Source of the DNA: an uncultured Robinsoniella sp.
GTDB lineage: Bacteria; Bacillota; Clostridia; Lachnospirales; Lachnospiraceae
Assembly: GCA_900540475.1 (NCBI GenBank)
Contig: UQGG01000017.1
Coordinates: forward strand, 1 to 64,000
DNA length: 64,000 nt
Reading direction: 5' to 3'
Position 1 is the first letter of the stretch. Each line of letters begins with the position of its first letter. A program made the translations under genes and the position numbers. Positions 16,446 to 25,599 of the stretch are shown here, piece after piece. The notes below the pieces were generated by a model, which had not been told where the DNA came from, searched no databases, and worked only from the letters and a program-made list of their open reading frames with translations.

Positions 16446-18008
16446 TTATTTTGTCACTTTAGCATAATTATCGTATGCCGTCTGCTGAATTTCAATTGCC
16501 TTCTCAATATTCCTGTCCTTCAGTTCCTGAATAAATGCATCGTATTCATCCTCAATATTGCTGGAACCCAGGATCCAGCTCTGGAGCTTTTCATAGACGA
16601 TTGGCTGGATTCCTGACATAATGCTCTTATATTCATCCATATCATCGGTACTCAGCTTCAGTTCCGGAAGTTTTGGTGCAAGAAACCACTCTTCATGTGA
16701 ATCATACAGCTTGTTTGCTGCTTTCCCCGCATCATTCATCGTTGCATACTCGTAATCTGCAGCCTGAATATAACCGGCTCGGTATTGCGAACCCTGGGAA
16801 CGCAGATATTCCACCGGCGCCAGTCCGGATTTGAACACTTCCTCTGTAAAAGCTTTCCCTCCGTTGTCATCCACGGTGTATGTCTTGCCCTCAACTCCCC
16901 AGTTCATTAAATCTGAACCTTCCTCTGTAAACATGAAATCCATGAACTCGATTACGCTCTCCGGATCCTTACACTGTGAAGAGATGCCCCATCCGCACTC
17001 AGCGTAACGGTAATCCCGTTCTTTCACATTTCCGTTCTGGTCTTTTAGGGGTGCAATTGCCACCATCTGAAATCCCGGGATTTCTTCTCCCAGAGAATCG
17101 TTGTAGCTGCCTGTACTTACCCAGTCATGGGTAAATCCTCCCGTGTTGTTGCTAAGCAGTGTGTCTCTTGCAGACATGCCTCTCGTAAATATCTCAGGGT
17201 CAATCAATCCCTCTTTATACCACTGGGCAAGATTTTTTACCGCTAATTTATAATTTTCCGTCATCGGTTCAAAAGTGATTTTCCCATCCCTTGGATAGAA
17301 GGTTGCACTGGAATCCCACAGAGCAAGATATTCACCCATCTCTGTCTCAGCTGTAGCCGAGCGGTCAAACAGCGGAATCTCGTCTGCCTGTCCGTTGCCA
17401 TTGGGATCGCCGTTTTTAAATGCAGCCAGTACGTCATGGAGTTCATCCACCGTTTCCGGTGCCTTCAGCCCCAGTTTATCCAGCCAGTCCTGGCGAATCC
17501 AGTAGAACTGGGAAGACTTCAGTTCTTTTCCCAGTGGGATATTGTATATATTTCCGTCTTCCGCCGTCGCCTGATATTTCAGATTCGGGTCATTGTCCAG
17601 CGCTTCTTTGATATGGGGCGCACGTTCCTCAATCAGATCGTTTAATGGGATAACCCCTCCGTCCTTACCAAGCTTTTCCATGTCAGTCGTGAACTCACAA
17701 GCGATAAGATCTGCCAGCTGGCCGGATGCCACCATATTCTGGAACGCCGTTGCATAATCAGAATTCGAGGCTGCAACCATACCTTTTAGTTTCACGCCTG
17801 TTTTCTTCTCCACCTCTTTCCACACTTCCCAGTCAGAGTTAAAGGGTGTTCCTGACAGGAACATAAAAGCTGTAAATTCTTTGCTTTTGCCTTCCTTAGA
17901 TGCCGTTGCTTTACTTTCCTCCCCTTTTCCACATCCTGCTGCACCAAATATCATAGAAATGCCCAGAACTGCGGTCAGTAATACTGCTGTAATCTGCTTT
18001 CTTTTCAT
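16446..18008 (-). CDS. ABC transporter sugar-binding lipoprotein (LplA/family 1 type)
   Basis: This 520-residue protein has a lipoprotein signal ending in FGAAGC (lipidated Cys26). The mature part is a large solute-binding protein of the group found with LplB/LplC permeases, with DWEVWKEVEKKTGVKLKG, YWIRQDWLDKLGLKAPE and the EF-hand-like DPNGNGQADEIP (about residues 195-210). It would capture oligosaccharides outside the membrane. It lies between the two permease genes upstream and GH88 downstream, so the ligand is probably an unsaturated uronic-acid oligosaccharide (inference). Confidence 0.9.
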   Translation of the reverse strand: MKRKQITAVLLTAVLGISMIFGAAGCGKGEESKATASKEGKSKEFTAFMFLSGTPFNSDWEVWKEVEKKTGVKLKGMVAASNSDYATAFQNMVASGQLADLIACEFTTDMEKLGKDGGVIPLNDLIEERAPHIKEALDNDPNLKYQATAEDGNIYNIPLGKELKSSQFYWIRQDWLDKLGLKAPETVDELHDVLAAFKNGDPNGNGQADEIPLFDRSATAETEMGEYLALWDSSATFYPRDGKITFEPMTENYKLAVKNLAQWYKEGLIDPEIFTRGMSARDTLLSNNTGGFTHDWVSTGSYNDSLGEEIPGFQMVAIAPLKDQNGNVKERDYRYAECGWGISSQCKDPESVIEFMDFMFTEEGSDLMNWGVEGKTYTVDDNGGKAFTEEVFKSGLAPVEYLRSQGSQYRAGYIQAADYEYATMNDAGKAANKLYDSHEEWFLAPKLPELKLSTDDMDEYKSIMSGIQPIVYEKLQSWILGSSNIEDEYDAFIQELKDRNIEKAIEIQQTAYDNYAKVTK

Positions 18009-18031
18009 AACAAATAATCCTCCATTTATGT

Positions 18032-18931
18032 TTAGCCTTTGACACCGCCAAGGGTGAGGCCTGATTTAAAATATTTTTGAATGAACGGGAATACAATAAT
18101 CATTGGTACAATAGCCAGGATAATCAGAGCATATACCTGGGTAGTAGGCGATGTGAGCGACGTCTTCGTCACAATTGCCGCATCGGAAGGGTTGGAAACC
18201 CTCTCCACGATCAATTTTTTCAGAAATACCTGCAGGGGAATCTTACTGTCATCTTTTAGAAGCTGCATTGCCCAGAAATAACCGTTCCATCTGCTGATTC
18301 CATAAAATAGTCCAACAGTAGCAAGGGCTGGCTTTGAAAGGGGCATAAATATATTCCATAATACCCTGAAATGCCCTGCCCCGTCAATGAACGCCGCTTC
18401 TTCCAGCGCCTCCGGCACCTGCTCAAAAAAGCTCTTCATTATAATAAGGTTGTATGTCTCAATGGCAAACCCGAATATAATAGCTGTTCTCGTATCTAGA
18501 AGACCCAGATTATTGAAGTTCATATAGGTGGGAATGATTCCGGCACTGAACCACATGGTAAAGACTGTGAATAAGGTCAGCCATTTTCTTCCCATCAGAT
18601 ATTTCTTCGATAACGCATATGCCATGGTGGTTGTAAAGAACATATTAGCCATAAGTCCGAAGACTGTGTAAAAAATAGCATTTCCATAAGCTGCCCACAA
18701 GCCGTTTCGCTTAAAAACAGCTTCATAGCTGGCTGTGGTAAACTCCTTAATTTTCAGTAACACATCCCCATTTTCTACGAAAAACGGCTTGCTTAAGGAA
18801 GAAATCAGTACATAATATATGGGATACAGGGCGATAAAGGTAATCAGGATTCCCAGTATAATCATCACCACGTTGAAAATCTTCTCTCCGAAACCTATTA
18901 CCTGTCCCTGTTTGGTTTTATTTCTCACCAT
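18032..18931 (-). CDS. Carbohydrate ABC transporter permease (LplC type)
   Basis: This 299-residue protein has six predicted membrane segments and the ABC permease EAA loop EEAAFIDGAGHFRVLWNIFM (about residues 180-200), which contacts the ATPase. It resembles LplC/YtcP. It follows the LplB-type gene by 12 bp and precedes the binding protein by 23 bp. Confidence 0.92.
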   Translation of the reverse strand: MVRNKTKQGQVIGFGEKIFNVVMIILGILITFIALYPIYYVLISSLSKPFFVENGDVLLKIKEFTTASYEAVFKRNGLWAAYGNAIFYTVFGLMANMFFTTTMAYALSKKYLMGRKWLTLFTVFTMWFSAGIIPTYMNFNNLGLLDTRTAIIFGFAIETYNLIIMKSFFEQVPEALEEAAFIDGAGHFRVLWNIFMPLSKPALATVGLFYGISRWNGYFWAMQLLKDDSKIPLQVFLKKLIVERVSNPSDAAIVTKTSLTSPTTQVYALIILAIVPMIIVFPFIQKYFKSGLTLGGVKG

Positions 18932-18943
18932 CTCTTTTCCTCC

Positions 18944-19888
18944 TTACCATAATGCGTTATCGGAAATCTTCTTGCTGATTTTATTCGCAAGTATTACCAT
19001 GATGAATGCAACCACGGATTCAATCAGTCCCGCCGCCACAGACAGCCCATAGTTCCCGTTTTCAAATGCCAGACGGTAAGAGTATGTAGAGATAACGTCT
19101 GCTGCGGAATAAGTTGCCGGCTGGTACAAAAGCAAAATTGCCTCGTACCCTACCTTGATAATGCCTCCCAGCTTCAGAATCAGCATGGTCACTATGGCAG
19201 GTACAATAGCCGGAATTGTCACATGGAAAATCTTCTTTAATTTCCCTGCACCATCTACCGTTGCAGCTTCATAGAGCTGCTGGTCAATTCCCATAATTGC
19301 GGCAATATACACAAGTGCATCAAATCCCGCATTCTGCCAGAGTGTCATCAAAGTATAGATTCCTTTGAAATATTCCGGCTTTGTCATAAAATACACCGGA
19401 TCTACCCCCATCTTTTCCAATACCAGATTTATCACACCGGTACTAGGTGAAAGAAAGTTAATCACGATACCGCAGACCACCACTACCGATATGAAGTGGG
19501 TAAGCAGTGTGGACATCTGCGTCATTCTGCTGACAAATTTGTTCTTCATCTCTGTTATGCAGATAGCCAGTACGATTGGCAGGGGAAAGCAAATCAATAA
19601 CTGCCAGAAAGAAATCATCAGAGTGTTTTTCAATACCCTGGGGAAATCTTTTCCCTTAAAAAATTCAATAAAGTTCTGCAGTCCTACAAACGTACTACCT
19701 TCAATTCCCTGAAATACATTGTAATCAAAGAATGCAATCTTAAGCTCCGTCATGGGGCGGTATGCAAATAGCAGGTACCAGATGATGCCCGGAAGCAGCA
19801 GCAGATATAATTCCTTGCTGGATACTATTTTCTTAATCACAAAAGAAAAATTTCTTTTCTTCTGTGTTTTTATTTGTTGTTTAGCCAA
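18944..19888 (-). CDS. Carbohydrate ABC transporter permease (LplB type), probable TTG start
   Basis: The partner permease has six membrane segments, beginning with LYLLLLPGIIWYLLFAYRPM. Its EAA loop is YEAATVDGAGKLKKIFHVTI. The frame is open up to 19930, but there is no ATG before the first membrane helix. I prefer the TTG at 19888 (MAKQQIKTQKKRNFSF, 314 residues), which follows AAAGGAGAG although at a long distance. The alternative TTG at 19930 has no ribosome binding site and lies in a palindrome that looks like an operator. It is the first gene of the permease-permease-binding protein-GH88 operon. No ATPase is encoded nearby, so a shared MsmX-like ATPase is presumed. Confidence 0.88.
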   Translation of the reverse strand: MAKQQIKTQKKRNFSFVIKKIVSSKELYLLLLPGIIWYLLFAYRPMTELKIAFFDYNVFQGIEGSTFVGLQNFIEFFKGKDFPRVLKNTLMISFWQLLICFPLPIVLAICITEMKNKFVSRMTQMSTLLTHFISVVVVCGIVINFLSPSTGVINLVLEKMGVDPVYFMTKPEYFKGIYTLMTLWQNAGFDALVYIAAIMGIDQQLYEAATVDGAGKLKKIFHVTIPAIVPAIVTMLILKLGGIIKVGYEAILLLYQPATYSAADVISTYSYRLAFENGNYGLSVAAGLIESVVAFIMVILANKISKKISDNALW

Positions 19889-19915
19889 ATTTCTCTTTTC
19901 TCTCCTTTCTACAAT

Positions 19916-19930
19916 TTCGAAGCGCTTCAA
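19916..19930. promoter_or_regulatory. cre/LacI-like palindrome before lplB
   Basis: TTCGAAGCGCTTCAA contains the perfect 10-bp palindrome GAAGCGCTTC, like catabolite-response (CcpA) or LacI-family operators. It lies just upstream of the preferred lplB start. The rest of the 311-bp gap to 20199 holds the AraC-gene promoter and a weak reverse-strand TTTACT-17-TATGGT candidate. Confidence 0.4.
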
Positions 19931-20126
19931 GTGGATAGCACAACCATAACGGATCTAATTTTAAAAGTAAATCATCAAAATCCCCGGCATGTTTTTTCTC
20001 TGTTTTTTGGAATACCCACTTTTCATCCGGTACCGTTTTTTCCATGCCAGCCCTGTTATTCGTACATCATCATTTTTCAAAAGATCACCATTTTGTCTGA
20101 ATCCCTGTAAAATAAGGCTCTTTCAC

Positions 20127-20155
20127 TTGAATTATCACCAGAATGCACTTATAAT
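20127..20155 (+). promoter_or_regulatory. Promoter of the membrane AraC regulator
   Basis: TTGAAT (20127-20132), 17 bp and a perfect TATAAT (20150-20155), about 45 bp before the start codon. Confidence 0.7.
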
Positions 20156-20199
20156 TTATACTGGATTTTCAACAATTCCCATCAAAAAGGAGGTGCGTA

Positions 20200-22455
20200 A
20201 TGATGCTGAAACATCCTTCCGGTTTATACCATAAAAAACTAAAAATTGTCTTCCTGCTCTTAGCCTTTGTTGTAACACTGGCACTGGCATCCGTCTCTGG
20301 AATATTCCTTTCACAACAATCGGAAGAAAATTATATCAGTTCCATTACCCTTTCCAGGACTATTCTGGAAGAGAAAAGCACAACCTCACTCAAAGAGATT
20401 TCCAATACCATGACGGCTATTGTAAATGACGCTCAGATCAAGGAATGGTCTGTCTCAGAGGGTACGCCAGATTTTTATCTGCTGTCCTCCAAAGCCAAGA
20501 GATCCCTGTTAAAATATACCGGTGCCGCAGAGACCAGTTTTCAGATCCATCTGCTTCTGAATAATGGACATATTGATGTTGAGAACAGCACACATTCCAC
20601 CGTCCTGTCCCCGGAAGGTTCTTATTCCATATCGGATTTTTTGAAGCAGAAAGGGCTGTCCGCAAAAGACCTGACAGATATGCAGCATTATTTTGAAAAG
20701 AATATGTTTCCCTATGTAATTCCCCACTACGATGCAAACGGTTCTCTCGTCTCCCTTTACTATTTTATTAAGGGATACAAACAGCCCCGTACATGCATCT
20801 ATATGGCGGATATACCTATTACTTCCCTTGTGGGAACTGCAACACCGGAACGATACTGGATTTCCAACACCGATGGTCTTTTTATCTCCAGCTCTCTGAA
20901 CGAAAAGGATACTGCATTATTTGCATCACTGATGGAAGATTTAGATTCCAGCAAAGACCTGGTCCGAAAATCGGGCTACTATATTGCAAACGCGCATCTT
21001 CTGTCAATGAACTGGGATATCTCCTATCTCTATGACGAGTACAGTCTAAATGCGGTGAATATTTTTCTGTACCTGCTGTCTGTCATGGCTATTTTCCTGC
21101 TGCTGTGCGCTGTCTTTTACTGTGTGGTCAATCTGTTGTACCGGCCAATTTATGAAGTATTGCAGCCACATATAAAGGAAAATTCGCACCACTATGATGA
21201 GTTCGGGATACTAAATGAAAATCTGGCTAAAATCCAGAGTTTGAACCAACGCCTTCTGACAACCCGGAAGACCACAGATACCCTTCTTGCTCAGCAGTAT
21301 TACCAAAACCTGCTCACAGACCCCAATGGTTACCTCGCTCCCAAAGCGAAACCTTATTTCCCGGACCACAGCCGATTTTGTGTGGGGCTGATCTGCTTTA
21401 CCCCTGATTCCGGTCTGCCCCCGGATGACAGCAGATTCTGCCAGCTGGAACTTTTTAAAAACCTGATGTTCCAAAACTGTCTGCAAAGAACGGATCTGGT
21501 ATTCGTGAAGCTATCTATGTATCGTTACGCATTGATCATGATCTCCGCCAATCTGGAGGAGGCAAAAGCGCTGACTGCCCTGGTAATATCCGCTGCCCCG
21601 GATCAGGACGGAGAGGGGAAATACTGGGAAGAGCAAATTATTCTCAGTTCGGTAAAGGAGGGCTTTGAAAACCTCCATCCCTGTTATCTGGAGACTCTGA
21701 AGATATCAGAATATCTTCCCATGCTGCCACATGACAAAATCATCACACATGCTCAAATCGCAGACATTGATTCCGCTACATATTCCTATCCTCTTTCTAT
21801 GGAGAATAAATTGATCCAGTCCGTTATGGAAGGCCGGGAGCAGGCACTTGAGCTGTTTGACAATCTGATCCGTGAAAATCTGGTCCACAAGGTCTTGTCC
21901 ATGGAGGTGCTGCAGAACTTTATCTACGCCTTAATCGGAACGGTGAACAGAATATTCCAGGAGATGAAAACCTGCCCGGAGGAATTTATAGGCCGTTCCA
22001 TCAATTACGAACACTGGTATACCCATTGGGCGGACTCTGTGACGATTTCCGGCATCAAAGCGGTTATCACCGAGACTATCCATGAGAAAAGCCGGCGTAC
22101 CCAGTCCCAGGATGAGGCTGTCCTTTCCCGTATGCTGGACTATATACACCAGAATTACCAGGATAACATCATGCTGAATGATCTTGCCGACCAATTTAAT
22201 ATCTCACCCAAATACTGCGGTATTTTATTCAAGCAGCTGAGTGACAACAATTTTAAAGATTACCTGAATAACTATCGCGTCAATCAGGCAAAAGCACTGC
22301 TGGAAAAAGATCCTTTCCTAAAAACCAAAGATTTAAGTGCCCTGACAGGGTTCAACAGCTCCAATACCTTTATCCGGGTGTTCAGCAAATACACCGGATT
22401 AACACCGCAGAAGTATGCCGAATATGTCCTGGAAAAACGGGGCAGGCATAAATAA
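20200..22455 (+). CDS. Membrane-anchored AraC-family transcriptional regulator
   Basis: This 751-residue protein joins a membrane sensor to a DNA-binding domain. A first membrane helix (about 15-37), an extracytoplasmic region of about 245 residues and a second helix (about 286-312) give the layout of YesM-like sensors. Instead of a kinase, the C-terminus (about 642-745) is an AraC-type double helix-turn-helix (NDLADQFNISPKYCGILFKQ; DLSALTGFNSSNTFIRVFSK). The start follows AAGGAGGT. It is divergent from the Lpl-type ABC-GH88 operon and is the likely regulator of it, sensing a sugar or a loaded binding protein. A strong terminator follows. Confidence 0.9.
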   Translation: MMLKHPSGLYHKKLKIVFLLLAFVVTLALASVSGIFLSQQSEENYISSITLSRTILEEKSTTSLKEISNTMTAIVNDAQIKEWSVSEGTPDFYLLSSKAKRSLLKYTGAAETSFQIHLLLNNGHIDVENSTHSTVLSPEGSYSISDFLKQKGLSAKDLTDMQHYFEKNMFPYVIPHYDANGSLVSLYYFIKGYKQPRTCIYMADIPITSLVGTATPERYWISNTDGLFISSSLNEKDTALFASLMEDLDSSKDLVRKSGYYIANAHLLSMNWDISYLYDEYSLNAVNIFLYLLSVMAIFLLLCAVFYCVVNLLYRPIYEVLQPHIKENSHHYDEFGILNENLAKIQSLNQRLLTTRKTTDTLLAQQYYQNLLTDPNGYLAPKAKPYFPDHSRFCVGLICFTPDSGLPPDDSRFCQLELFKNLMFQNCLQRTDLVFVKLSMYRYALIMISANLEEAKALTALVISAAPDQDGEGKYWEEQIILSSVKEGFENLHPCYLETLKISEYLPMLPHDKIITHAQIADIDSATYSYPLSMENKLIQSVMEGREQALELFDNLIRENLVHKVLSMEVLQNFIYALIGTVNRIFQEMKTCPEEFIGRSINYEHWYTHWADSVTISGIKAVITETIHEKSRRTQSQDEAVLSRMLDYIHQNYQDNIMLNDLADQFNISPKYCGILFKQLSDNNFKDYLNNYRVNQAKALLEKDPFLKTKDLSALTGFNSSNTFIRVFSKYTGLTPQKYAEYVLEKRGRHK

Positions 22456-22465
22456 TAATCTGCAA

Positions 22466-22513
22466 TAAAAAACAGCGTAGCAATGATTATGTTTCATTGC
22501 ATACGCTGTTTTA
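22466..22513. terminator. Bidirectional terminator between the AraC and GH2 genes
   Basis: Arms AACAGCGTAGCAATGA and TCATTGCATACGCTGTT pair over about 16 bp with one bulged A, flanked by A and T runs on both sides. It serves two convergent genes. Confidence 0.85.
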
Positions 22514-22565
22514 ATATTTGTCATTCAATATTAGCAGGTATCAAACTGCCTGGTGAATTTTTCGA

Positions 22566-24359
22566 TTATTCAACCTTCGGTACCCGATACCCATCATTGA
22601 TCTCCCGAATAATCTTCAGATCACATTTTGGCTTCCTGTCATAGGTAAGAAGTCCGTTTATCTCCTGCTCCACATCGGTAATTTGCGTATAGCAAAAACC
22701 CCACAATCCCTTAGAAGCCAATACGGCACTCACAACTCTGCGATATTCCTCAACAAATTCGTCCTCTGACTGCACCGAGGTATAGCCCCACCCGGATTTA
22801 TTGGAAACGTCAAATCCAATTCCACCAAATTCAGTCAGTATTATTGGCTGATTTTCATAATGAAATCCACTTGCAAAGACAGGCCACAGGGTATCATTTT
22901 TCTCAAGCAGCTTTGCCCGTGTACTCAGACTGTCTTTAAAATATTCATACTTTTCGGTCTCCTCTTTTTCCCCATGTGCATAGTTATGAGTCGCCACAAT
23001 ATCAGTCTCCGTTGCTGACCAGCCATCGTTTGAAATCACCAGCCGGGTCGTGTCAAGGGCATGTATATAATGGTACAAGGTCTGAGAAAAATGCTGCTGC
23101 TGCCGGTCAAATGCCAGATTGGGAACGCCCCAGCTTTCATTCATGGGCACCCAGGTAATAATCGATGGATGGTTATAATCCCTCCGCAGTATTTCTGACC
23201 ATTCCATCATCAACCGTTCTGCCGCATCGTTATTGTATACAGCGGTTGCTGCACACTCGCCCCACACCAGAAAGCCAAGATGATCTGCCCAGTATAAAAA
23301 CCGTGGATCCTCCATTTTCTGATGCTTCCGACAGCCGTTATATCCCATCTCCTTCGCAAGCTCAATATCCTTGACAAAATCTTCTTCCTTTGGCGCCGTC
23401 AAGAGTCCATCTGGCCAATAACCCTGATCGAGCACCAGTTTTTGATAGTAAGGTTTGTTATTTAAGTACACCATGCCATCCTTCATATGTACCTTACGCA
23501 TACCAAAATAAGAATCCACTTTATCAAGTTCCAAATGGTCTCCTTTTAAAACGATCTTTACATCGAACAGATTCGGATGCTCCGGCGTCCAGCACCATCC
23601 GTCATGATGAAAATTGCTCCTGAAAATATGCTCCTGAAATAAATCCACCGAAAAAGCAATTTTCTGACCTAATACCTCCAGACGGCCTGCCGCTGCCTTT
23701 TCTCCCCGAAACTGTATATCGTATGAAAGCCTCATCCCTTCTTTCCATTCCGAAAGCAAGATCTCAATCAATACCTTTCCATCATCAAATTGAGGGGTAA
23801 ACCGTATGGATGCAATATGCTGTTTTTCAACACATTCAAGCCAAACCGTCTGCCAGATTCCAGTGGAATTGGTATACCATATGGAACGGGGCTCCTGCTC
23901 CCAGGATTGCTTTCCACGTGGGATACTTTCATCCTCATGACAGTCAAAAGCTCTGACACTGACTGCCTGTGGTCCAACTTCCTTTAGGAAATATGTAATA
24001 TCCACTTCAAATGATGTATGCCCACCAACATGATGACAGACATGCTGCCCATTGATAAATACATCCGATTCGTAGTCAACTGCTCCAAAATGAAGAATAA
24101 CAGAGTTTCCCGGTTTGTTGTTCAAATCAAACTCCCGATAATACCAGACAATATTATGCACAGAACTGTCATCAATGCCGCTTAGTCTGCTTTGATAAAC
24201 GAAAGGCACTTGAATAGTCTGGCTATAATTGCAGGTATTTTCAAACCATCTCTCTTTTAAACCAATATCCCGGTCATCAAATGCAAATAGCCATTCTCCA
24301 TTCAGATTCTGCCATTGCTCTCTCACAAGCTGGGGACGAGGGTAATAATTTTTAATCAT
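22566..24359 (-). CDS. Glycoside hydrolase family 2 protein
   Basis: This 597-residue protein has the three-part GH2 core: a sugar-binding jelly roll (about 1-180), an immunoglobulin-like domain (about 185-290) and a TIM barrel (about 295-595). The acid/base is Glu408 in VPMNESWG and the nucleophile is Glu510 in IILTEFGG. There is no signal peptide. GH2 includes beta-galactosidases, beta-glucuronidases and related enzymes; the sequence alone does not decide. Next to PL8 and GH88 a role on glycosaminoglycan oligosaccharides or linked beta-sugars is plausible. The ATG at 24359 follows AGGAGG. It is divergent from an ArsR-like regulator with paired operators. Confidence 0.93.
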   Translation of the reverse strand: MIKNYYPRPQLVREQWQNLNGEWLFAFDDRDIGLKERWFENTCNYSQTIQVPFVYQSRLSGIDDSSVHNIVWYYREFDLNNKPGNSVILHFGAVDYESDVFINGQHVCHHVGGHTSFEVDITYFLKEVGPQAVSVRAFDCHEDESIPRGKQSWEQEPRSIWYTNSTGIWQTVWLECVEKQHIASIRFTPQFDDGKVLIEILLSEWKEGMRLSYDIQFRGEKAAAGRLEVLGQKIAFSVDLFQEHIFRSNFHHDGWCWTPEHPNLFDVKIVLKGDHLELDKVDSYFGMRKVHMKDGMVYLNNKPYYQKLVLDQGYWPDGLLTAPKEEDFVKDIELAKEMGYNGCRKHQKMEDPRFLYWADHLGFLVWGECAATAVYNNDAAERLMMEWSEILRRDYNHPSIITWVPMNESWGVPNLAFDRQQQHFSQTLYHYIHALDTTRLVISNDGWSATETDIVATHNYAHGEKEETEKYEYFKDSLSTRAKLLEKNDTLWPVFASGFHYENQPIILTEFGGIGFDVSNKSGWGYTSVQSEDEFVEEYRRVVSAVLASKGLWGFCYTQITDVEQEINGLLTYDRKPKCDLKIIREINDGYRVPKVE

Positions 24360-24382
24360 AGTACGACCTCCTAAAGAAAACA

Positions 24383-24401
24383 TAATTAATTAAATGGTTA
24401 A
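24383..24401. promoter_or_regulatory. Candidate operator A (19 bp), GH2 side
   Basis: TAATTAATTAAATGGTTAA lies 11 bp after the -10 of the GH2 promoter. Its reverse complement matches 24520-24538 with two mismatches. Confidence 0.6.
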
Positions 24402-24411
24402 TTTTAATTTC

Positions 24412-24441
24412 ATTTTATCATAGTGATTCCGGCAAAGTCAA
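24412..24441 (-). promoter_or_regulatory. Promoter of the GH2 gene
   Basis: On the reverse strand TTGACT (24436-24441), 18 bp and TAAAAT (24412-24417). The start of transcription would fall next to operator A. Confidence 0.55.
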
Positions 24442-24472
24442 TTAAATGAATCCCCGTCTATATAAAAAGCAC

Positions 24473-24501
24473 TTTACAGTTAACTGCATTTTGCTTATAA
24501 T
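24473..24501 (+). promoter_or_regulatory. Promoter of the ArsR-like regulator
   Basis: TTTACA (24473-24478), 17 bp and TATAAT (24496-24501), followed 18 bp later by operator B. Confidence 0.75.
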
Positions 24502-24519
24502 AAAAGAAGCAAAATCATT

Positions 24520-24538
24520 TTAACCAATTAGTTAATTA
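24520..24538. promoter_or_regulatory. Candidate operator B (19 bp), regulator side
   Basis: TTAACCAATTAGTTAATTA is the inverted near copy of operator A (17 of 19 positions). It directly precedes the GAGG ribosome binding site of the regulator gene, so binding would give autorepression. Confidence 0.6.
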
Positions 24539-24549
24539 GAGGTATGAAA

Positions 24550-25461
24550 ATGGAATTAGATATCAGTAATTTTTCGCTTCCGGTTTTTGAAGCGCTGGCA
24601 AGTGAAACCCGCCTGAACATCATTCGTTTTATTGGCAGAGACAAAAAAAGCATAGGTGAAATAGCCTCTTACCTGAATATCAGCAGTGCCATTACTACAA
24701 GGCATGTGCTTCAGATGGAAGATGCCGGGATTCTGGACTCGATACGGGGAACCGGAATAAATCGGGGGAAAAAGCTTGTTTTTTTAAAAATAGATACGAT
24801 ACATGTCTCTTTCCCGGAAAAGATATACCATGATTATAAGCTGTTTGCTACTGATTTAAAAATTGGTCATTTTACTGACTTTCAGGTAACTCCTACCTGC
24901 GGTCTCGCCACCCCGCTTGAGGTGGTGGGAAAAGTAGATGAACCCAGATATTTTATGGACAGCAGGCGGGTGGATGCTGCCCTGTTATGGTTTAGTGAGG
25001 GCTATGTGGAGTATAAAATCCCCAATCTGCTTGCCGCAGATGATGTCCCTCAATTGCTGGAAATAAGTTTTGAGGCTGCTTCTGAGTTTCCTCTTTCGAA
25101 CAATGTCTGGCCCAGTGATCTCTCCATTTATATAAATCAAAAAAAGGCCGCCGTTTACACCATACCCGGAAATTTTTCCGATACACGGGGCCATTATACT
25201 CCGGCATGGTGGGAAGATGGCAGGAGTCAATATGGGCAGCTGAAGCACCTTCGGGTGAATACGATGGATACTGGTATTGATGGTGGCGCTTATTCGAAGC
25301 TTACCATTCACGATTTAGAATTGGATAAATCTCCTTTTATCACCTTACGTCTGGCTGTGGAGCCAGATGCACAGAATAAAGGAGGTCTCACTATTTTCGG
25401 AAAAGGCTTTGGTAATTATGATCAGAATATAATGATTCGGTTATATTATACGAATTCATAA
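24550..25461 (+). CDS. ArsR-like winged-helix regulator with a large C-terminal domain
   Basis: The N-terminus (about residues 8-85) is an ArsR-type winged helix: FEALASETRLNIIRFIGRD, SIGEIASYLNISSAITTRHV, LQMEDAGILDSI. The remaining 215 residues form an unfamiliar, beta-rich domain with no metal-binding cysteines of the SmtB/ArsR type. It probably binds a sugar ligand (inference). The start at 24550 is chosen over an ATG at 24544 because GAGG stands seven bases before it. The protein is 303 residues, much longer than classical ArsR (about 100). It is divergent from GH2 and likely represses both genes through operators A and B. Confidence 0.85.
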   Translation: MELDISNFSLPVFEALASETRLNIIRFIGRDKKSIGEIASYLNISSAITTRHVLQMEDAGILDSIRGTGINRGKKLVFLKIDTIHVSFPEKIYHDYKLFATDLKIGHFTDFQVTPTCGLATPLEVVGKVDEPRYFMDSRRVDAALLWFSEGYVEYKIPNLLAADDVPQLLEISFEAASEFPLSNNVWPSDLSIYINQKKAAVYTIPGNFSDTRGHYTPAWWEDGRSQYGQLKHLRVNTMDTGIDGGAYSKLTIHDLELDKSPFITLRLAVEPDAQNKGGLTIFGKGFGNYDQNIMIRLYYTNS

Positions 25462-25534
25462 ATTTATTTTTGTTCATCATCAGCACTCTTAACATCTTAT
25501 AGTCTTCTGGCATCATCAAATGCTGTTCATCTCA

Positions 25535-25582
25535 TGAAAAGAAGCCATCAGAATATACATTTCTACTGTATACTCTGATGGC
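25535..25582 (-). terminator. Terminator after the PL8 gene
   Basis: On the reverse strand GCCATCAGAGTATACA pairs fully (one G.U) with TGTATATTCTGATGGC around a 7-nt loop, followed by TTCTTTT. Confidence 0.85.
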
Positions 25583-25599
25583 TCTCACATTAATTTTAA

